From Aestuariivirga sp. (GTDB lineage: Bacteria > Pseudomonadota > Alphaproteobacteria > Rhizobiales > Aestuariivirgaceae): DNA of 41,229 bases. Position 1 is the first letter of the stretch, and the number at the start of each line of letters is the position of its first letter. The notes beneath the pieces are model-generated. The model saw only the letters and a program-made list of their open reading frames with translations, had not been told where the DNA came from and searched no databases. Where the stretch lies: positions 1 to 41,229 of the forward strand of contig JAUXUN010000040.1 of assembly GCA_030680855.1 (NCBI GenBank), given 5' to 3'. The translations under genes were made by a program, and so were the position numbers. Below, piece by piece: positions 24,639 to 33,938 of this stretch.

Positions 24639-25946
24639 ATGCTTTTGGAGAGGGCGGATTTTGCCGATCTCAAGATCCTGGCAGCCCATCGCCAGCATTT
24701 GTGGGAGAAACAGCGCGGCTATGTAGCTGCGAACTCGCCATTGCATCGCCGCGCCTGGGCAAATGCCAAGGTTCCACTTCGACTGGAGGAGCTTTCCGAA
24801 TTTCCCTTGATTAACAAGGAGATGTTGCGAGAAAGCCAGCAAGCCCACCCCCCGTTCGGGGATTACTTGGCAGCCCCCGCCACTAAAGTTGCCCGCGTTC
24901 ATCGAACTTCGGGCACGACGGGTACGGCCATGAATCTGGCCCTGTCACTGAAAGATGCCCATGAAACGGCTGTTATCGGTGGGCGCGCGCAGGCGGCCGG
25001 CGGTTTGGGACCGGGCCACCGGGTGGTCCATTGTCTCAATTATCGTCTGTGGATGGGCGGGTTCACCGATCACACCACATTGGAATCGACAGGAGCCACC
25101 GTCGTGCCGTTTGGTGTGGGCGACACGAAACTGTTGATCCGCACCATCCACGAACTCGGCATTACGGCGATTTCTTGCACGCCCTCCTATCCGGCAGTCC
25201 TGGAACGGGTGCTCGCTGAACATTTTCCCGGTATCACGCCCCGTGATCTCGGCCTCAGGCTCGGCCTTTTCGGCGGGGAGGCCGGGTTGGACAATCCGGA
25301 ATTTCGCAATCGTCTGGAAAGAACCTGGGGCTTCAAGGTCCGCAACGCCAATTATGGTGTCAGCGATGTCTTCTGCAATTTCGCGGGCCAAAGTGAAATC
25401 GACAATGATTTGCATTTTATGGCACTCGACGTTCTCCATCCCGAGCTTGTTGATCCCGCGAGTGGTAAATCACTTCCTTGGCAGGAGGGCGAACGTGGTG
25501 AACTGGTGCTCACTCATCTCAGCCGCGAATGCCAGCCATTGGTGCGCTTTCGCAGCGGTGACATTATCGTCCTCACCGGAACCGGGCAAGCCGCTTGCGG
25601 GCGCACCGCGCCGCGCTTTCGTGTCGTGGGCCGTAGCGACGACATGATCGTCATCCGCGGGATCAATGCGTTCCCCACGCAGATCGCCGCCGTGCTCAAT
25701 CAGCATGAGGCGTTGTCGGGTGAGTATCGCATCGTTCTTGATGGGCCTGGACCTTATGATTTTCTCCCCGTCGAAGCGGAAACCGCAAATGGCCGCGCTC
25801 ACGCTGGCGACAGACTTGGCGCGGCATTGGAGGCGCAGATCAAGCGTGATATCGGGATAACCTCTAAAGTCACGCTATTGCCTTTCGGCACATTGCCGAG
25901 GACCGAAGGCAAGACCCGGCGCGTCATCAGAAAGGACAAGCCATGA
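24639..25946 (+). CDS. PaaK-like acyl-CoA ligase (AMP-forming)
   Basis: A 435-residue adenylate-forming enzyme of the phenylacetate-CoA ligase group. Visible are the phosphate loop HRTSGTTGTAMN, CTPSYP, LFGGEAGLDN (A5-like), the ATP-ribose motif RSGDIIVLTG and the hinge GRSDDMIVIRGINAFPTQI, then the small C-terminal domain. It activates a carboxylic acid to its CoA thioester; the acid is unknown, but the downstream carboxylase suggests a branched, unsaturated short acid such as isovalerate or 3-methylcrotonate (inference). The ATG at 24639 has GGAGAAGG five bases before it, which favours it over the TTG at 24624. It leads a six-gene operon with overlapping junctions. Confidence 0.88.
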   Translation: MLLERADFADLKILAAHRQHLWEKQRGYVAANSPLHRRAWANAKVPLRLEELSEFPLINKEMLRESQQAHPPFGDYLAAPATKVARVHRTSGTTGTAMNLALSLKDAHETAVIGGRAQAAGGLGPGHRVVHCLNYRLWMGGFTDHTTLESTGATVVPFGVGDTKLLIRTIHELGITAISCTPSYPAVLERVLAEHFPGITPRDLGLRLGLFGGEAGLDNPEFRNRLERTWGFKVRNANYGVSDVFCNFAGQSEIDNDLHFMALDVLHPELVDPASGKSLPWQEGERGELVLTHLSRECQPLVRFRSGDIIVLTGTGQAACGRTAPRFRVVGRSDDMIVIRGINAFPTQIAAVLNQHEALSGEYRIVLDGPGPYDFLPVEAETANGRAHAGDRLGAALEAQIKRDIGITSKVTLLPFGTLPRTEGKTRRVIRKDKP

Positions 25947-26701
25947 CCCGAACCGTTCTCACGGAAGATCTAGGCGAAGGTGTCCGCGTCGTTTCGCTCA
26001 ACCGGCCCCACCGCCTGAACGCCATTGTTCCCGAAATGCTCGATCACCTGGTCGAAGCGGTCGACGCCGCAAACGGCGACAGCACAATTCAGGCGATCGT
26101 TTTGACCGGGATCGGCCGTGCTTTCTGTTCGGGTGATGATCTGAAGGAGTTTGACTCGCAGGCAACCGGCGAGCCATCGACCACCGCATATGTCGAGCGC
26201 ATCCAGGATGTGACGCGTTCAATCGTTTTTGGCGACAAGCCAGTCGTTGGGGCCATCCGCGGTTGGGCCGTCGGCGGCGGGCTCGAATGGGTCATCAATT
26301 GCGACTTTGCAATTGCCGCAGAGGGAACGCGTTTTTTCTTCCCTGAAGTATCGTGGGGCCTATTTGTAACTGGTGGGGTCAGCGAAATTCTGCCGCGCCT
26401 TGTGGGGCTCCAACGGGCGCGCGAAATGATTTTGCTTGGCGAAAAATTTGACGCAAAGCAGGCGCAATCCTGGGGGCTGGTAAGTGATGTAGTCGCGGAT
26501 GTAGACTTGATGCTTTCAGCTACTGCGCTTGCAAAGCGTTTGGCAGCGCTACCTGTCGGTCCGGTCAGGAACCTGCGGCGCATTTTTGCAGGCCGGGAAG
26601 GCCTGGGGCTTGAAGCGGCAATGACGGCTGAGACGAAAGCAACCGTGCAGGGTTTTCTCGATCCGGAAACGGCCAAACGTGTCGGAGCATTCAGCCGATG
26701 A
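25943..26701 (+). CDS. Enoyl-CoA hydratase/isomerase (crotonase family)
   Basis: A 252-residue crotonase-fold enzyme. The oxyanion and active-site segments are [11 protein letters not shown] (near 57-67), [15 protein letters not shown] (E aligned with crotonase Glu144) and FFFPEVSW (E aligned with Glu164), so both hydratase glutamates seem present. In a 3-methylcrotonyl-CoA pathway it could act as 3-methylglutaconyl-CoA hydratase, or it could hydrate methacrylyl-CoA from valine. It overlaps the ligase and the carboxyltransferase by four bases each. Confidence 0.85.
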   Translation: MTRTVLTEDLGEGVRVVSLNRPHRLNAIVPEMLDHLVEAVDAANGDSTIQAIVLTGIGRAFCSGDDLKEFDSQATGEPSTTAYVERIQDVTRSIVFGDKPVVGAIRGWAVGGGLEWVINCDFAIAAEGTRFFFPEVSWGLFVTGGVSEILPRLVGLQRAREMILLGEKFDAKQAQSWGLVSDVVADVDLMLSATALAKRLAALPVGPVRNLRRIFAGREGLGLEAAMTAETKATVQGFLDPETAKRVGAFSR

Positions 26702-28287
26702 CCATCCTTCCAACAGTAATTGACCCCAAGAGCGCTTCGTTTCAATCGAACATGGCACACAACTCGTCGCTAGTCGAAGATCTGCGCCAAAAAATAGCTG
26801 TTGCCGGGCGAGGCGGGCCTGAGGCGTCACGCCAGCGGCATGTGGCTCGGGGCAAATTACTGCCGCGTGACCGCGTAATGCGCTTGCTTGATCCCGGTTC
26901 GCCATTCCTTGAAGTGGGCGCGCTCGCGGCAAATGGCATGTACAATGATGAAGCTCCGGGATCGGGGATCATCGCCGGAATAGGCCGAGTATCGGAACGT
27001 GAGGTGATGATCGTGGCCAATGATGCCACGGTCAAAGGTGGGGCTTATTTCCCAATGACCGTAAAAAAGCACCTGCGCGCCCAGGAGATAGCGCTCCAGA
27101 ACCGCTTGCCATGCACTTATCTCGTTGACAGCGGTGGGGCAAACCTGCCGCACCAGGCCGAACTTTTTGCCGACCGGGAACATTTCGGGCGCATTTTCTT
27201 TAACCAGGCCAACATGTCCGCCGAGGGTATTCCGCAGATCGCCTGCGTGATGGGAAGCTGTACGGCGGGCGGAGCCTATGTCCCGGCAATGTCGGACGAA
27301 ACGGTGATTGTGCGCAATCAAGGCACGATCTTTCTCGCTGGTCCGCCCCTAGTGAAAGCGGCCACGGGAGAAGTGATAACCGCGGAAGAACTCGGCGGTG
27401 CCGAAACCCATGGCCGCCGCTCTGGCGTGGTTGACCATGTTGCAGAGAATGATGAACACGCCTTGCTGATTGTCCGCGAGATCGTGACAAGGCTCAATCG
27501 CGTGAAAACGGTTGATATCGAAATCACGGCGCCGCGTCCCCCGAAACTTGATCCGCTTGATCTCTATGGCCTGATCCCCCAGGACGTCCGCACACCCTAT
27601 GAGGTGCGCGAAGTGATCGGCCGCATTGTCGATGGTTCCGAGATGCATGAGTTCAAGTCGCTATACGGCACCACGCTGGTTTGCGGCTTTGCGCGCATCT
27701 GGGGTATTCCAGTCGCTATACTGGCCAACAATGGCGTGCTTTTTTCCGAGAGCGCCTTGAAGGGCGCGCATTTCATCGAACTCGCCTGCCAGCGCCGTGT
27801 GCCGCTCCTGTTTCTGCAGAATATTTCCGGTTTCATGGTCGGCGGCAAGTACGAAGCCGGCGGCATCGCCAAGGATGGCGCCAAGCTGGTGACGGCGGTG
27901 GCAACCGCAAGCGTGCCGAAAGTTACCGTGCTGATCGGCGGCAGTTTTGGCGCGGGCAATTACGGCATGTGTGGGCGCGCCTCCGGCCCGCGCTTCCTGT
28001 TCACCTGGCCAAACAGCCGGATCAGCGTGATGGGCGGCGAACAGGCCGCCTCTGTGCTGTCATCGGTCCGCAGCGATCAAATGTCGGCTGCAGATGAGGA
28101 AGAATACAAGGACACAATCAGGTCCCGCTACGAGGCTGAAGGCAATCCTTACTTCGCCACTGCAAGGTTGTGGGATGATGGCATCATTGATCCCGCCCAG
28201 ACGCGCGATGTGCTGGGACTCGCATTCTCCGCAGCACTGAATGCGCCAATTCCCGAGCGGCCGCGCTTCGGCGTGTTCCGGATGTAG
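26698..28287 (+). CDS. mccB: Methylcrotonyl-CoA carboxylase-type carboxyltransferase (beta) subunit
   Basis: A 529-residue carboxyltransferase with N- and C-terminal crotonase-like halves. Stretches typical of MccB/LiuB are [74 protein letters not shown] and the C-terminal [12 protein letters not shown]. It moves CO2 from biotin to the acyl-CoA, for leucine 3-methylcrotonyl-CoA to 3-methylglutaconyl-CoA. Geranyl-CoA carboxylase is a near relative that I cannot exclude. Its ATG overlaps the hydratase stop; mccA follows after two bases. Confidence 0.92.
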   Translation: MTILPTVIDPKSASFQSNMAHNSSLVEDLRQKIAVAGRGGPEASRQRHVARGKLLPRDRVMRLLDPGSPFLEVGALAANGMYNDEAPGSGIIAGIGRVSEREVMIVANDATVKGGAYFPMTVKKHLRAQEIALQNRLPCTYLVDSGGANLPHQAELFADREHFGRIFFNQANMSAEGIPQIACVMGSCTAGGAYVPAMSDETVIVRNQGTIFLAGPPLVKAATGEVITAEELGGAETHGRRSGVVDHVAENDEHALLIVREIVTRLNRVKTVDIEITAPRPPKLDPLDLYGLIPQDVRTPYEVREVIGRIVDGSEMHEFKSLYGTTLVCGFARIWGIPVAILANNGVLFSESALKGAHFIELACQRRVPLLFLQNISGFMVGGKYEAGGIAKDGAKLVTAVATASVPKVTVLIGGSFGAGNYGMCGRASGPRFLFTWPNSRISVMGGEQAASVLSSVRSDQMSAADEEEYKDTIRSRYEAEGNPYFATARLWDDGIIDPAQTRDVLGLAFSAALNAPIPERPRFGVFRM

Positions 28288-28289
28288 CG

Positions 28290-30164
28290 ATGATTGAAAG
28301 CCTCCTCATCGCCAATCGTGGTGAGATTGCCCGCCGCATCATTCGCACGGCGCGCGCGCTTGGCATCCGCACCATTGCCGTTCATTCCGATGTTGATGCC
28401 GGCATGCCATTTGTGCGCGAGGCGGATGAAGCGGTCATGATCGGCCCGGCGCCAGCGCGTGAAAGCTATCTCGTTGGCGCCGCGATATTGGAGGCGGCAA
28501 GGACAACAAGAGCTGCCGCAATCCATCCGGGCTACGGCTTTCTCTCCGAGAATGCGGAGTTCGCCGAAGCAGTTCAGGCAGCGGGACTCGCCTGGGTCGG
28601 AGCGCCACCTGCTGCCATCCGGGCCATGGGACTGAAGGATGCGGCAAAGCGTTTGATGCTGGAGGCAGGCGTTCCCGTAGCGCCCGGCTATTTGGGCGAA
28701 GACCAGTCAGCCGGACACCTGCAAAACGAGGCCAGCAAAATCGGTTACCCGGTGCTGATCAAGGCGGTTGCCGGTGGCGGTGGAAAAGGCATGCGCCGGG
28801 TTGATGAGGCGGGAGCCTTTGCCGATGCCCTAGCCTCGTGCCGCCGCGAAGCCGCAGCATCATTTGGCGATGATCGCGTACTGCTTGAAAAATATATCAG
28901 CGGCCCGCGCCATATCGAAGTTCAGGTCTTCGGCGACAGTCACGGCAACGTCGTCCATCTGTTTGAGCGTGATTGCTCCCTGCAACGGCGCCACCAGAAG
29001 GTGATCGAGGAAGCACCCGCACCGGGCATGGATCGGGCCACGCGCCAGGCGATCTGTTCGGCTGCTGTCAAGGCAGCGCGCGCTGTGGATTATGTTGGAG
29101 CCGGCACCGTTGAATTCATCGCCGATGCATCCCATGGGCTGCGAGCCGATCGCATCTGGTTCATGGAGATGAACACCAGGCTTCAGGTCGAACATCCGGT
29201 GACCGAGGCGATTACCGGACAGGACCTGGTTGAATGGCAATTGCGGGTCGCATCTGGCGAACCTTTGCCAAAGCAGCAGGATGAACTCGCAATCTCCGGC
29301 TGGGCCATGGAGGCGAGACTCTATGCCGAGAATCCTGCGACTGGATTTCTGCCTTCAATCGGCAGGCTGGACCGCCTGCGCCTGCCAAACGACATCCGGG
29401 TCGATAGCGGCGTCGAGGAGGGCGGTGAAATCACAGCACATTACGATCCGCTGATCGCCAAGCTCATTGTTCGTGCGAGCGACCGAACTGAGGCGGCGGC
29501 AAAGCTCGCCAGGGCCTGCGGCCAGATCGAGGTCTGGCCGGTGCGAACTAATGCAGGCTTCCTTGCCCGCACTGCGAGCCACTCCGACTTCATCGCCGCC
29601 CGAATTGATACCGGATTCATTGAGCGCCACGGCGCGCAATTGATTCCGGGCATTGAGCCTGATGCCGCAGTGCTGCAGGCGGCAGCCCGGGCGCTGGTTT
29701 CGAACCAAACCAATGATCCATGGACGGCAATCACAGGGTTTCGAATCGCGGCTCCTCTGCACACTGATGTTGCTGTTCAGATTGCTGGCGTAACCTATAT
29801 GGTTTCAATTGACCCAACGATGGAACCGACCGGCACATCTGCCACTATGGCCGATGGCGTGCGAGTGCTTTTTATGGAAGGTCAGGTGTGGCCTTTCGGG
29901 CTGCCCCGCGCCGACAGATCGGGAGGCGGCGCGGCCTCTGACGGCATGATACTGTCACCGATGCCGGGTCGGGTGATCGCGGTTGATGTGGCGTTGGGAA
30001 ACAGGGTCAAAAAGGGTCAGCGGCTGGTTGTCATCGAAGCCATGAAGATGGAGCAGGGGCTTGTTGCGCCATTTGATGGTGTCATAACAGAGCTGAAAGC
30101 AAGGGTTGACGCGCAGGTATCCGAGGGCGCTTTACTGGCGCGGGTGGAGAAGGGAGAAAGCTGA
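28290..30164 (+). CDS. mccA: Methylcrotonyl-CoA carboxylase-type biotin carboxylase (alpha) subunit
   Basis: A 624-residue fusion of biotin carboxylase and biotin carrier. It starts with LIANRGEIARRIIRTA and has the ATP-grasp loop AVAGGGGKGMR, the catalytic stretch FMEMNTRLQVEHPVTE and a C-terminal biotinyl domain with the biotin site K586 in AMKMEQ. It carboxylates biotin with bicarbonate and ATP and hands it to MccB. Length and order agree with LiuD/AccA1. The stop shares one base with the MaoC start. Confidence 0.93.
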   Translation: MIESLLIANRGEIARRIIRTARALGIRTIAVHSDVDAGMPFVREADEAVMIGPAPARESYLVGAAILEAARTTRAAAIHPGYGFLSENAEFAEAVQAAGLAWVGAPPAAIRAMGLKDAAKRLMLEAGVPVAPGYLGEDQSAGHLQNEASKIGYPVLIKAVAGGGGKGMRRVDEAGAFADALASCRREAAASFGDDRVLLEKYISGPRHIEVQVFGDSHGNVVHLFERDCSLQRRHQKVIEEAPAPGMDRATRQAICSAAVKAARAVDYVGAGTVEFIADASHGLRADRIWFMEMNTRLQVEHPVTEAITGQDLVEWQLRVASGEPLPKQQDELAISGWAMEARLYAENPATGFLPSIGRLDRLRLPNDIRVDSGVEEGGEITAHYDPLIAKLIVRASDRTEAAAKLARACGQIEVWPVRTNAGFLARTASHSDFIAARIDTGFIERHGAQLIPGIEPDAAVLQAAARALVSNQTNDPWTAITGFRIAAPLHTDVAVQIAGVTYMVSIDPTMEPTGTSATMADGVRVLFMEGQVWPFGLPRADRSGGGAASDGMILSPMPGRVIAVDVALGNRVKKGQRLVVIEAMKMEQGLVAPFDGVITELKARVDAQVSEGALLARVEKGES

Positions 30165-30616
30165 TGGCCGGACGCTTTTTTGACCAATGGAAGGTGGGTG
30201 ACCGCATTGCCCACGACATCCACCGTACGGTCACCGAGACCGACAATCTTATTATCTCGACACTGACCCACAATCCCCAACCCCTGCATCTTGATGCGGA
30301 ATATGCGGGCGCCACGGAATTCGGACGTATTGTCGTCAATGGCACCTTCACCTTTGCCCTGATGGTCGGATTGGCGGTGGGGGACACAACGCTTGGAACG
30401 CTGATTGCCAATCTCGGCTATGACAAGGTGACCATGCCGAAACCAGTGTTCATTGGCGATACCTTGCGGGCTGAAACCGAGGTGGTGGAACTTAAGGCTT
30501 CAAAATCCAGACCAAACGCCGGCATCGTCACCTTCCAGCACCGCGCCATAAACCAGCGTGAAGAAATCGTCTGTCAGTGCCTGCGCATGGCATTATTGAA
30601 GAGGTCCGCGAAATGA
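30164..30616 (+). CDS. MaoC-family acyl-CoA hydratase
   Basis: A 150-residue single hot-dog domain. The hydratase segment reads LTHNPQPLHLDAEYA followed by TEFGRIVVNG, then GDTTLGTLIANLG and SKSRPNAGIVTFQH. This is the variant seen in the mycobacterial MaoC protein encoded beside accA1/accD1 and citE rather than the SGDxNPLH of PhaJ-type hydratases. Such enzymes hydrate enoyl-CoA with R stereochemistry, so it may convert 3-methylglutaconyl-CoA to (R)-HMG-CoA for the lyase next door (inference). It overlaps citE by ATGA. Confidence 0.86.
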   Translation: MAGRFFDQWKVGDRIAHDIHRTVTETDNLIISTLTHNPQPLHLDAEYAGATEFGRIVVNGTFTFALMVGLAVGDTTLGTLIANLGYDKVTMPKPVFIGDTLRAETEVVELKASKSRPNAGIVTFQHRAINQREEIVCQCLRMALLKRSAK

Positions 30617-31455
30617 GGTTGCGATCGCTCTTATTCGTGCCGGGCGACCAGCCCGAACGCATGGAAAAAGCGATCAGCGCAGGTGCCGATGCGCTGATCC
30701 TCGATCTTGAGGATGCTGTTACGCCGGATCGGAAGAAGGAGGCGCGTGCGTGTGTTGCAAAATTCCTCTCGCGCGAGCCACGCCCCGTACCACTGTTCGT
30801 CCGTATCAACCCGCTCGGCAGTGGCCTGGCTGACGCTGATCTTGCGGCCATCATCGCGGGCAAGCCGGATGGCATTGTGCTGCCCAAGGCGGAAGGCGGC
30901 CGTTCACTCATTGATCTCGATCAGCGCTTGAAAATCTTGGGCGATTCCCATGCGGTTATCCTGCCGATTGCCACCGAGACGCCAGCCGCAATATTCGCGC
31001 TCGGCAGTTATGGCGACGTGACGCCGCGGCTCTGTGGCTTGACTTGGGGGGCGGAAGACTTGCCCGCTGCAATCGGGGCCGCAACATCGCGGGAAGAGGA
31101 CGGACGTTACACACCGCCCTATGAAATGGCACGGTCCCTGACGCTGTTCGGAGCGCATGCAGCGGGTGTTCCCGCCATTGAGACGGTTTATCCCAACTTC
31201 CGCGACCTTGACGGACTCAATGCCTATGCCGCACGGGGGCGGCGCGACGGGTTCTCGGGAATGATGGCCATCCATCCGGCGCAAGTTGAGGCGATCAATG
31301 CGGCCTTCACGCCAAGCAAAGCCGAGATCGCATGGGCAAGGCGCATTGTTGAATTGTTCAAAAAGAATCCCGGTATCGGCGCGCTAAGCCTGGACGGGAG
31401 GATGGTGGACGCACCCCATCTTAAGCAAGCCAAACGCCTGCTCATTGAAAAATAG
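30613..31455 (+). CDS. CitE-like beta-hydroxyacyl-CoA lyase (HpcH/HpaI family)
   Basis: A 280-residue TIM-barrel lyase: LFVPGDQPERMEKA, LILDLEDAV, VRINPLG, VLPKAEGG, WGAEDL (metal ligands) and GMMAIHPAQVEAIN. The family cleaves malyl-, citramalyl- or (R)-HMG-CoA. No partner citrate lyase genes (citD, citF) are present, so it is a stand-alone enzyme. By position after MCC and MaoC it resembles Mycobacterium tuberculosis Rv2498c, shown to cleave (R)-HMG-CoA in leucine breakdown and citramalyl-CoA. The frame is open from 30577, but the ATG at 30613 overlapping the MaoC stop fits the family N-terminus. Confidence 0.86.
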   Translation: MRLRSLLFVPGDQPERMEKAISAGADALILDLEDAVTPDRKKEARACVAKFLSREPRPVPLFVRINPLGSGLADADLAAIIAGKPDGIVLPKAEGGRSLIDLDQRLKILGDSHAVILPIATETPAAIFALGSYGDVTPRLCGLTWGAEDLPAAIGAATSREEDGRYTPPYEMARSLTLFGAHAAGVPAIETVYPNFRDLDGLNAYAARGRRDGFSGMMAIHPAQVEAINAAFTPSKAEIAWARRIVELFKKNPGIGALSLDGRMVDAPHLKQAKRLLIEK

Positions 31456-31457
31456 CC

Positions 31458-32651
31458 TTAGCGCATCAACTCGAGGCCAATGGCGGTCGCCTCGCCGCCG
31501 CCTATGCACAACGTAGCAATACCCTTGCGGGCATCACGGGCGATCATGGCGTGAAGTAGTGTCACTACAATGCGCGCACCCGATGCGCCAATGGGATGGC
31601 CCAGCGCACAAGCACCGCCATTGACGTTGACGATATCCCCAGGCAGGCCGAGATCGCGTATCGCCGCCATGGCCACAACGGCGAAGGCCTCATTGATCTC
31701 ATAGAGCTCCACCTCAGATGATCGCCAGTCAAGTTTTTCCAAAAGCGCGTTAACCGCGCCTATGGGAGCCGTGGTGAATTGTGCGGGTTCGCGCGCATGG
31801 CCGGCGTGGCCAGCAATGATCGCAAGCGGGGCCACACCGATTTTTTCCGCTTCCGAGGCGCGCATGAGAACCAGGGCCGCCGCACCATCGGAAATTGACG
31901 AGGAATTTGCCGCCGTCACTGTGCCGCCTTCACGGAAGGCCGGCCGCAATTGCGCGATGCGGCTGACATCGGCCTTGCCGGGCTGCTCATCGCGGTCGAG
32001 CCTAGCATGGTTCCTGCCCACCGCCTCATCGACACCAACCAGTTCCTTGCTGAATGCGCCCGAATCCAGCGCGGCACGGGCACGTTCAAGCGAAGAGATC
32101 GCATAGGCATCCTGTTGGGCGCGCGAGAACTGGTAGGCTTCGGCCGTGTCCTCGGCGTAGGTTCCCATAAGTCTGCCGGAATAGGCATCTTCCAGCCCGT
32201 CAGTGAACATGTGGTCTTTGACCTCGCCGTGGCCCAGGCGCAAGCCGCCGCGCGCTTTGGGCAGGAGATAGGGCGCGTTGCTCATCGATTCCATGCCGCC
32301 CACCACGACTCGGGCGTTGCTGCCGGCTGCAATGCTGTCGTGGCCGAGGATCAGCGCCTTCATGCCTGAACCGCAGACTTTTGAGACAGTAGTGGCTGGA
32401 ACGCCCTGCGCTAAACCAGCACCAAGGCAGGCCTGCCGCGCCGGATTCTGGCCCACGCCCGCCGGCAGGACATTTCCCATGAAGACTTCGTCCGCGGATG
32501 ATAGGCCGCTCTGCTCCAGGGCCGACTTGATGGCAATCGAACCGAGCCGTGGTGCGAAAAGGCCCGACAATGCGCCTTGAAAACTGCCGATGGGCGTGCG
32601 TTTCGCCGCGGTGATGACGATGGGGTCCTGTTCCGTTATCATGATCTCCAT
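31458..32651 (-). CDS. Acetyl-CoA C-acetyltransferase (thiolase)
   Basis: A 397-residue degradative/biosynthetic thiolase. Active-site residues are C93 ([12 protein letters not shown]), H352 ([13 protein letters not shown]) and C382 ([10 protein letters not shown]). It can cleave acetoacetyl-CoA, the end product of leucine degradation after CoA transfer, or 2-methylacetoacetyl-CoA from isoleucine. The open frame continues to 33407 across the divergent dehydrogenase gene, but the ATG at 32651 with GGAGG five bases before it is clearly the start. It lies on the opposite strand to its neighbours, its stop two bases from the citE stop. Confidence 0.93.
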   Translation of the reverse strand: MEIMITEQDPIVITAAKRTPIGSFQGALSGLFAPRLGSIAIKSALEQSGLSSADEVFMGNVLPAGVGQNPARQACLGAGLAQGVPATTVSKVCGSGMKALILGHDSIAAGSNARVVVGGMESMSNAPYLLPKARGGLRLGHGEVKDHMFTDGLEDAYSGRLMGTYAEDTAEAYQFSRAQQDAYAISSLERARAALDSGAFSKELVGVDEAVGRNHARLDRDEQPGKADVSRIAQLRPAFREGGTVTAANSSSISDGAAALVLMRASEAEKIGVAPLAIIAGHAGHAREPAQFTTAPIGAVNALLEKLDWRSSEVELYEINEAFAVVAMAAIRDLGLPGDIVNVNGGACALGHPIGASGARIVVTLLHAMIARDARKGIATLCIGGGEATAIGLELMR

Positions 32652-32798
32652 AATGGCCTCCGGTGTTGGAAAAGCTTCGACTTCACTTTCCCAGCGTTCT
32701 GCCAATGCTTCGACAAGACTATTGCATCGGCAACAGGCAGTCGAGGCATCTTTCCAATATGTCGTAAATGGCCGATACTGGGACAAGAGGGTGTGTTC

Positions 32799-33938
32799 AT
32801 GCAATTCGACCTTACGGACGAACAACGTGCAATTCAGGACACGGCCCGCCGCTTTACAGCGGAAGCCATTACGCCACACGCCGCCCTGTGGGATGAGAAA
32901 TGCACGTTTCCGCGCGCCACGGTCAAGGCGGCAGCGGACTTGGGTTTCGGCGCCATCTGCGTTTCGGAAGCCGCAGGCGGCGCCGGACTCGGGCGGCTGG
33001 AAGCAGCGTTGATCATGGAGGCCATGGCCTACGGCTGCCCTTCGACCTCGGCCTTCATCTCGATCCACAACATGGCGGGTTGGATGATCGACCGCTTCGG
33101 CAGTGCCGCACTCAAGGCGAAATATTTGCCATCGCTCGTGACCTGTGACCAGCTTGCCAGCTATTGCCTGACTGAGCCGGACTCGGGCTCCGATGCATCG
33201 GCGTTGAAGACGCGCGCGGTGCGGGAGGGTGATTTCTATGTCGTTACCGGTTCCAAGGCCTTCATTTCTGGTGCTGGTGAGAATGAGATTTATGTCGCTA
33301 TGGTGCGCACCGGCGGCGAAGGACCCAAGGGCATCTCCTGCCTGGTAATTGAAAAAGACATGAAAGGCGTCACCTTCGGATCGCAGGAGAGGAAGCTCGG
33401 CTGGCATTCACAGCCCACCGCACAAGTGCATTTCGATCGTGTCCGTGTTCCGGTGGAAAACCTCGTGGGCGAGGAGGGGCAGGGCTTTCGCATCGCCATG
33501 CAAGGGCTCGACGGCGGGCGCATCAACATTGCGGCTTGTTCGCTGGGCGGCGCCCAACGCTGCCTTGATGAGGCTGTGGCCTATACGCGAACCCGCCGCC
33601 AGTTCGACCAGCCGATAGCCGAATTTCAGGCAACCCAGTTCACCTTGGCCGACATGGAAACGAATTTGCAGGCTGCACGTGCTCTGCTCTATTTCGCCGC
33701 TGACAAGGTGACCTCTGGAAGCCCCGATGCCACCCGTTTCTCGGCCATGGCCAAGCGCTTTGTGACCGACACCTGCATGCAGGTGGCCGACCGGGCGCTG
33801 CAGCTCCATGGCGGCTATGGGTATCTCAAGGATTTTCCCATCGAACGAATCTACCGCGATCTTCGGGTGCATTCCATTCTTGAGGGCACCAACGAGATCA
33901 TGCGGGTAATCATCGCGCGGGAGCTGCTGCGCCAATGA
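32799..33938 (+). CDS. Acyl-CoA dehydrogenase, probably isobutyryl-CoA dehydrogenase
   Basis: A 379-residue FAD enzyme. Typical stretches are YCLTEPDSGSDASALKT, GSKAFISGAGENEIYV, RKLGWHSQPTAQV, the Arg-rich TRTRRQFDQPI and the C-terminal LQLHGGYGYLKD and HSILEGTNEIMR. The last carries the catalytic Glu at the position used by short-chain and isobutyryl-CoA dehydrogenases. The two genes behind it, HIBCH and 3-hydroxyisobutyrate dehydrogenase, define a valine operon, which supports isobutyryl-CoA as substrate. The ATG at 32799 has AAGAGGG upstream; the longer frame to 32577 is rejected. Confidence 0.9.
   Translation: MQFDLTDEQRAIQDTARRFTAEAITPHAALWDEKCTFPRATVKAAADLGFGAICVSEAAGGAGLGRLEAALIMEAMAYGCPSTSAFISIHNMAGWMIDRFGSAALKAKYLPSLVTCDQLASYCLTEPDSGSDASALKTRAVREGDFYVVTGSKAFISGAGENEIYVAMVRTGGEGPKGISCLVIEKDMKGVTFGSQERKLGWHSQPTAQVHFDRVRVPVENLVGEEGQGFRIAMQGLDGGRINIAACSLGGAQRCLDEAVAYTRTRRQFDQPIAEFQATQFTLADMETNLQAARALLYFAADKVTSGSPDATRFSAMAKRFVTDTCMQVADRALQLHGGYGYLKDFPIERIYRDLRVHSILEGTNEIMRVIIARELLRQ

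Noticed and set aside
32652-33407. N-terminal extension of the thiolase frame to 649 residues
   Set aside because: The extra 250 residues are antisense to the acyl-CoA dehydrogenase; the thiolase fold starts at the ATG at 32651, which has a GGAGG site.
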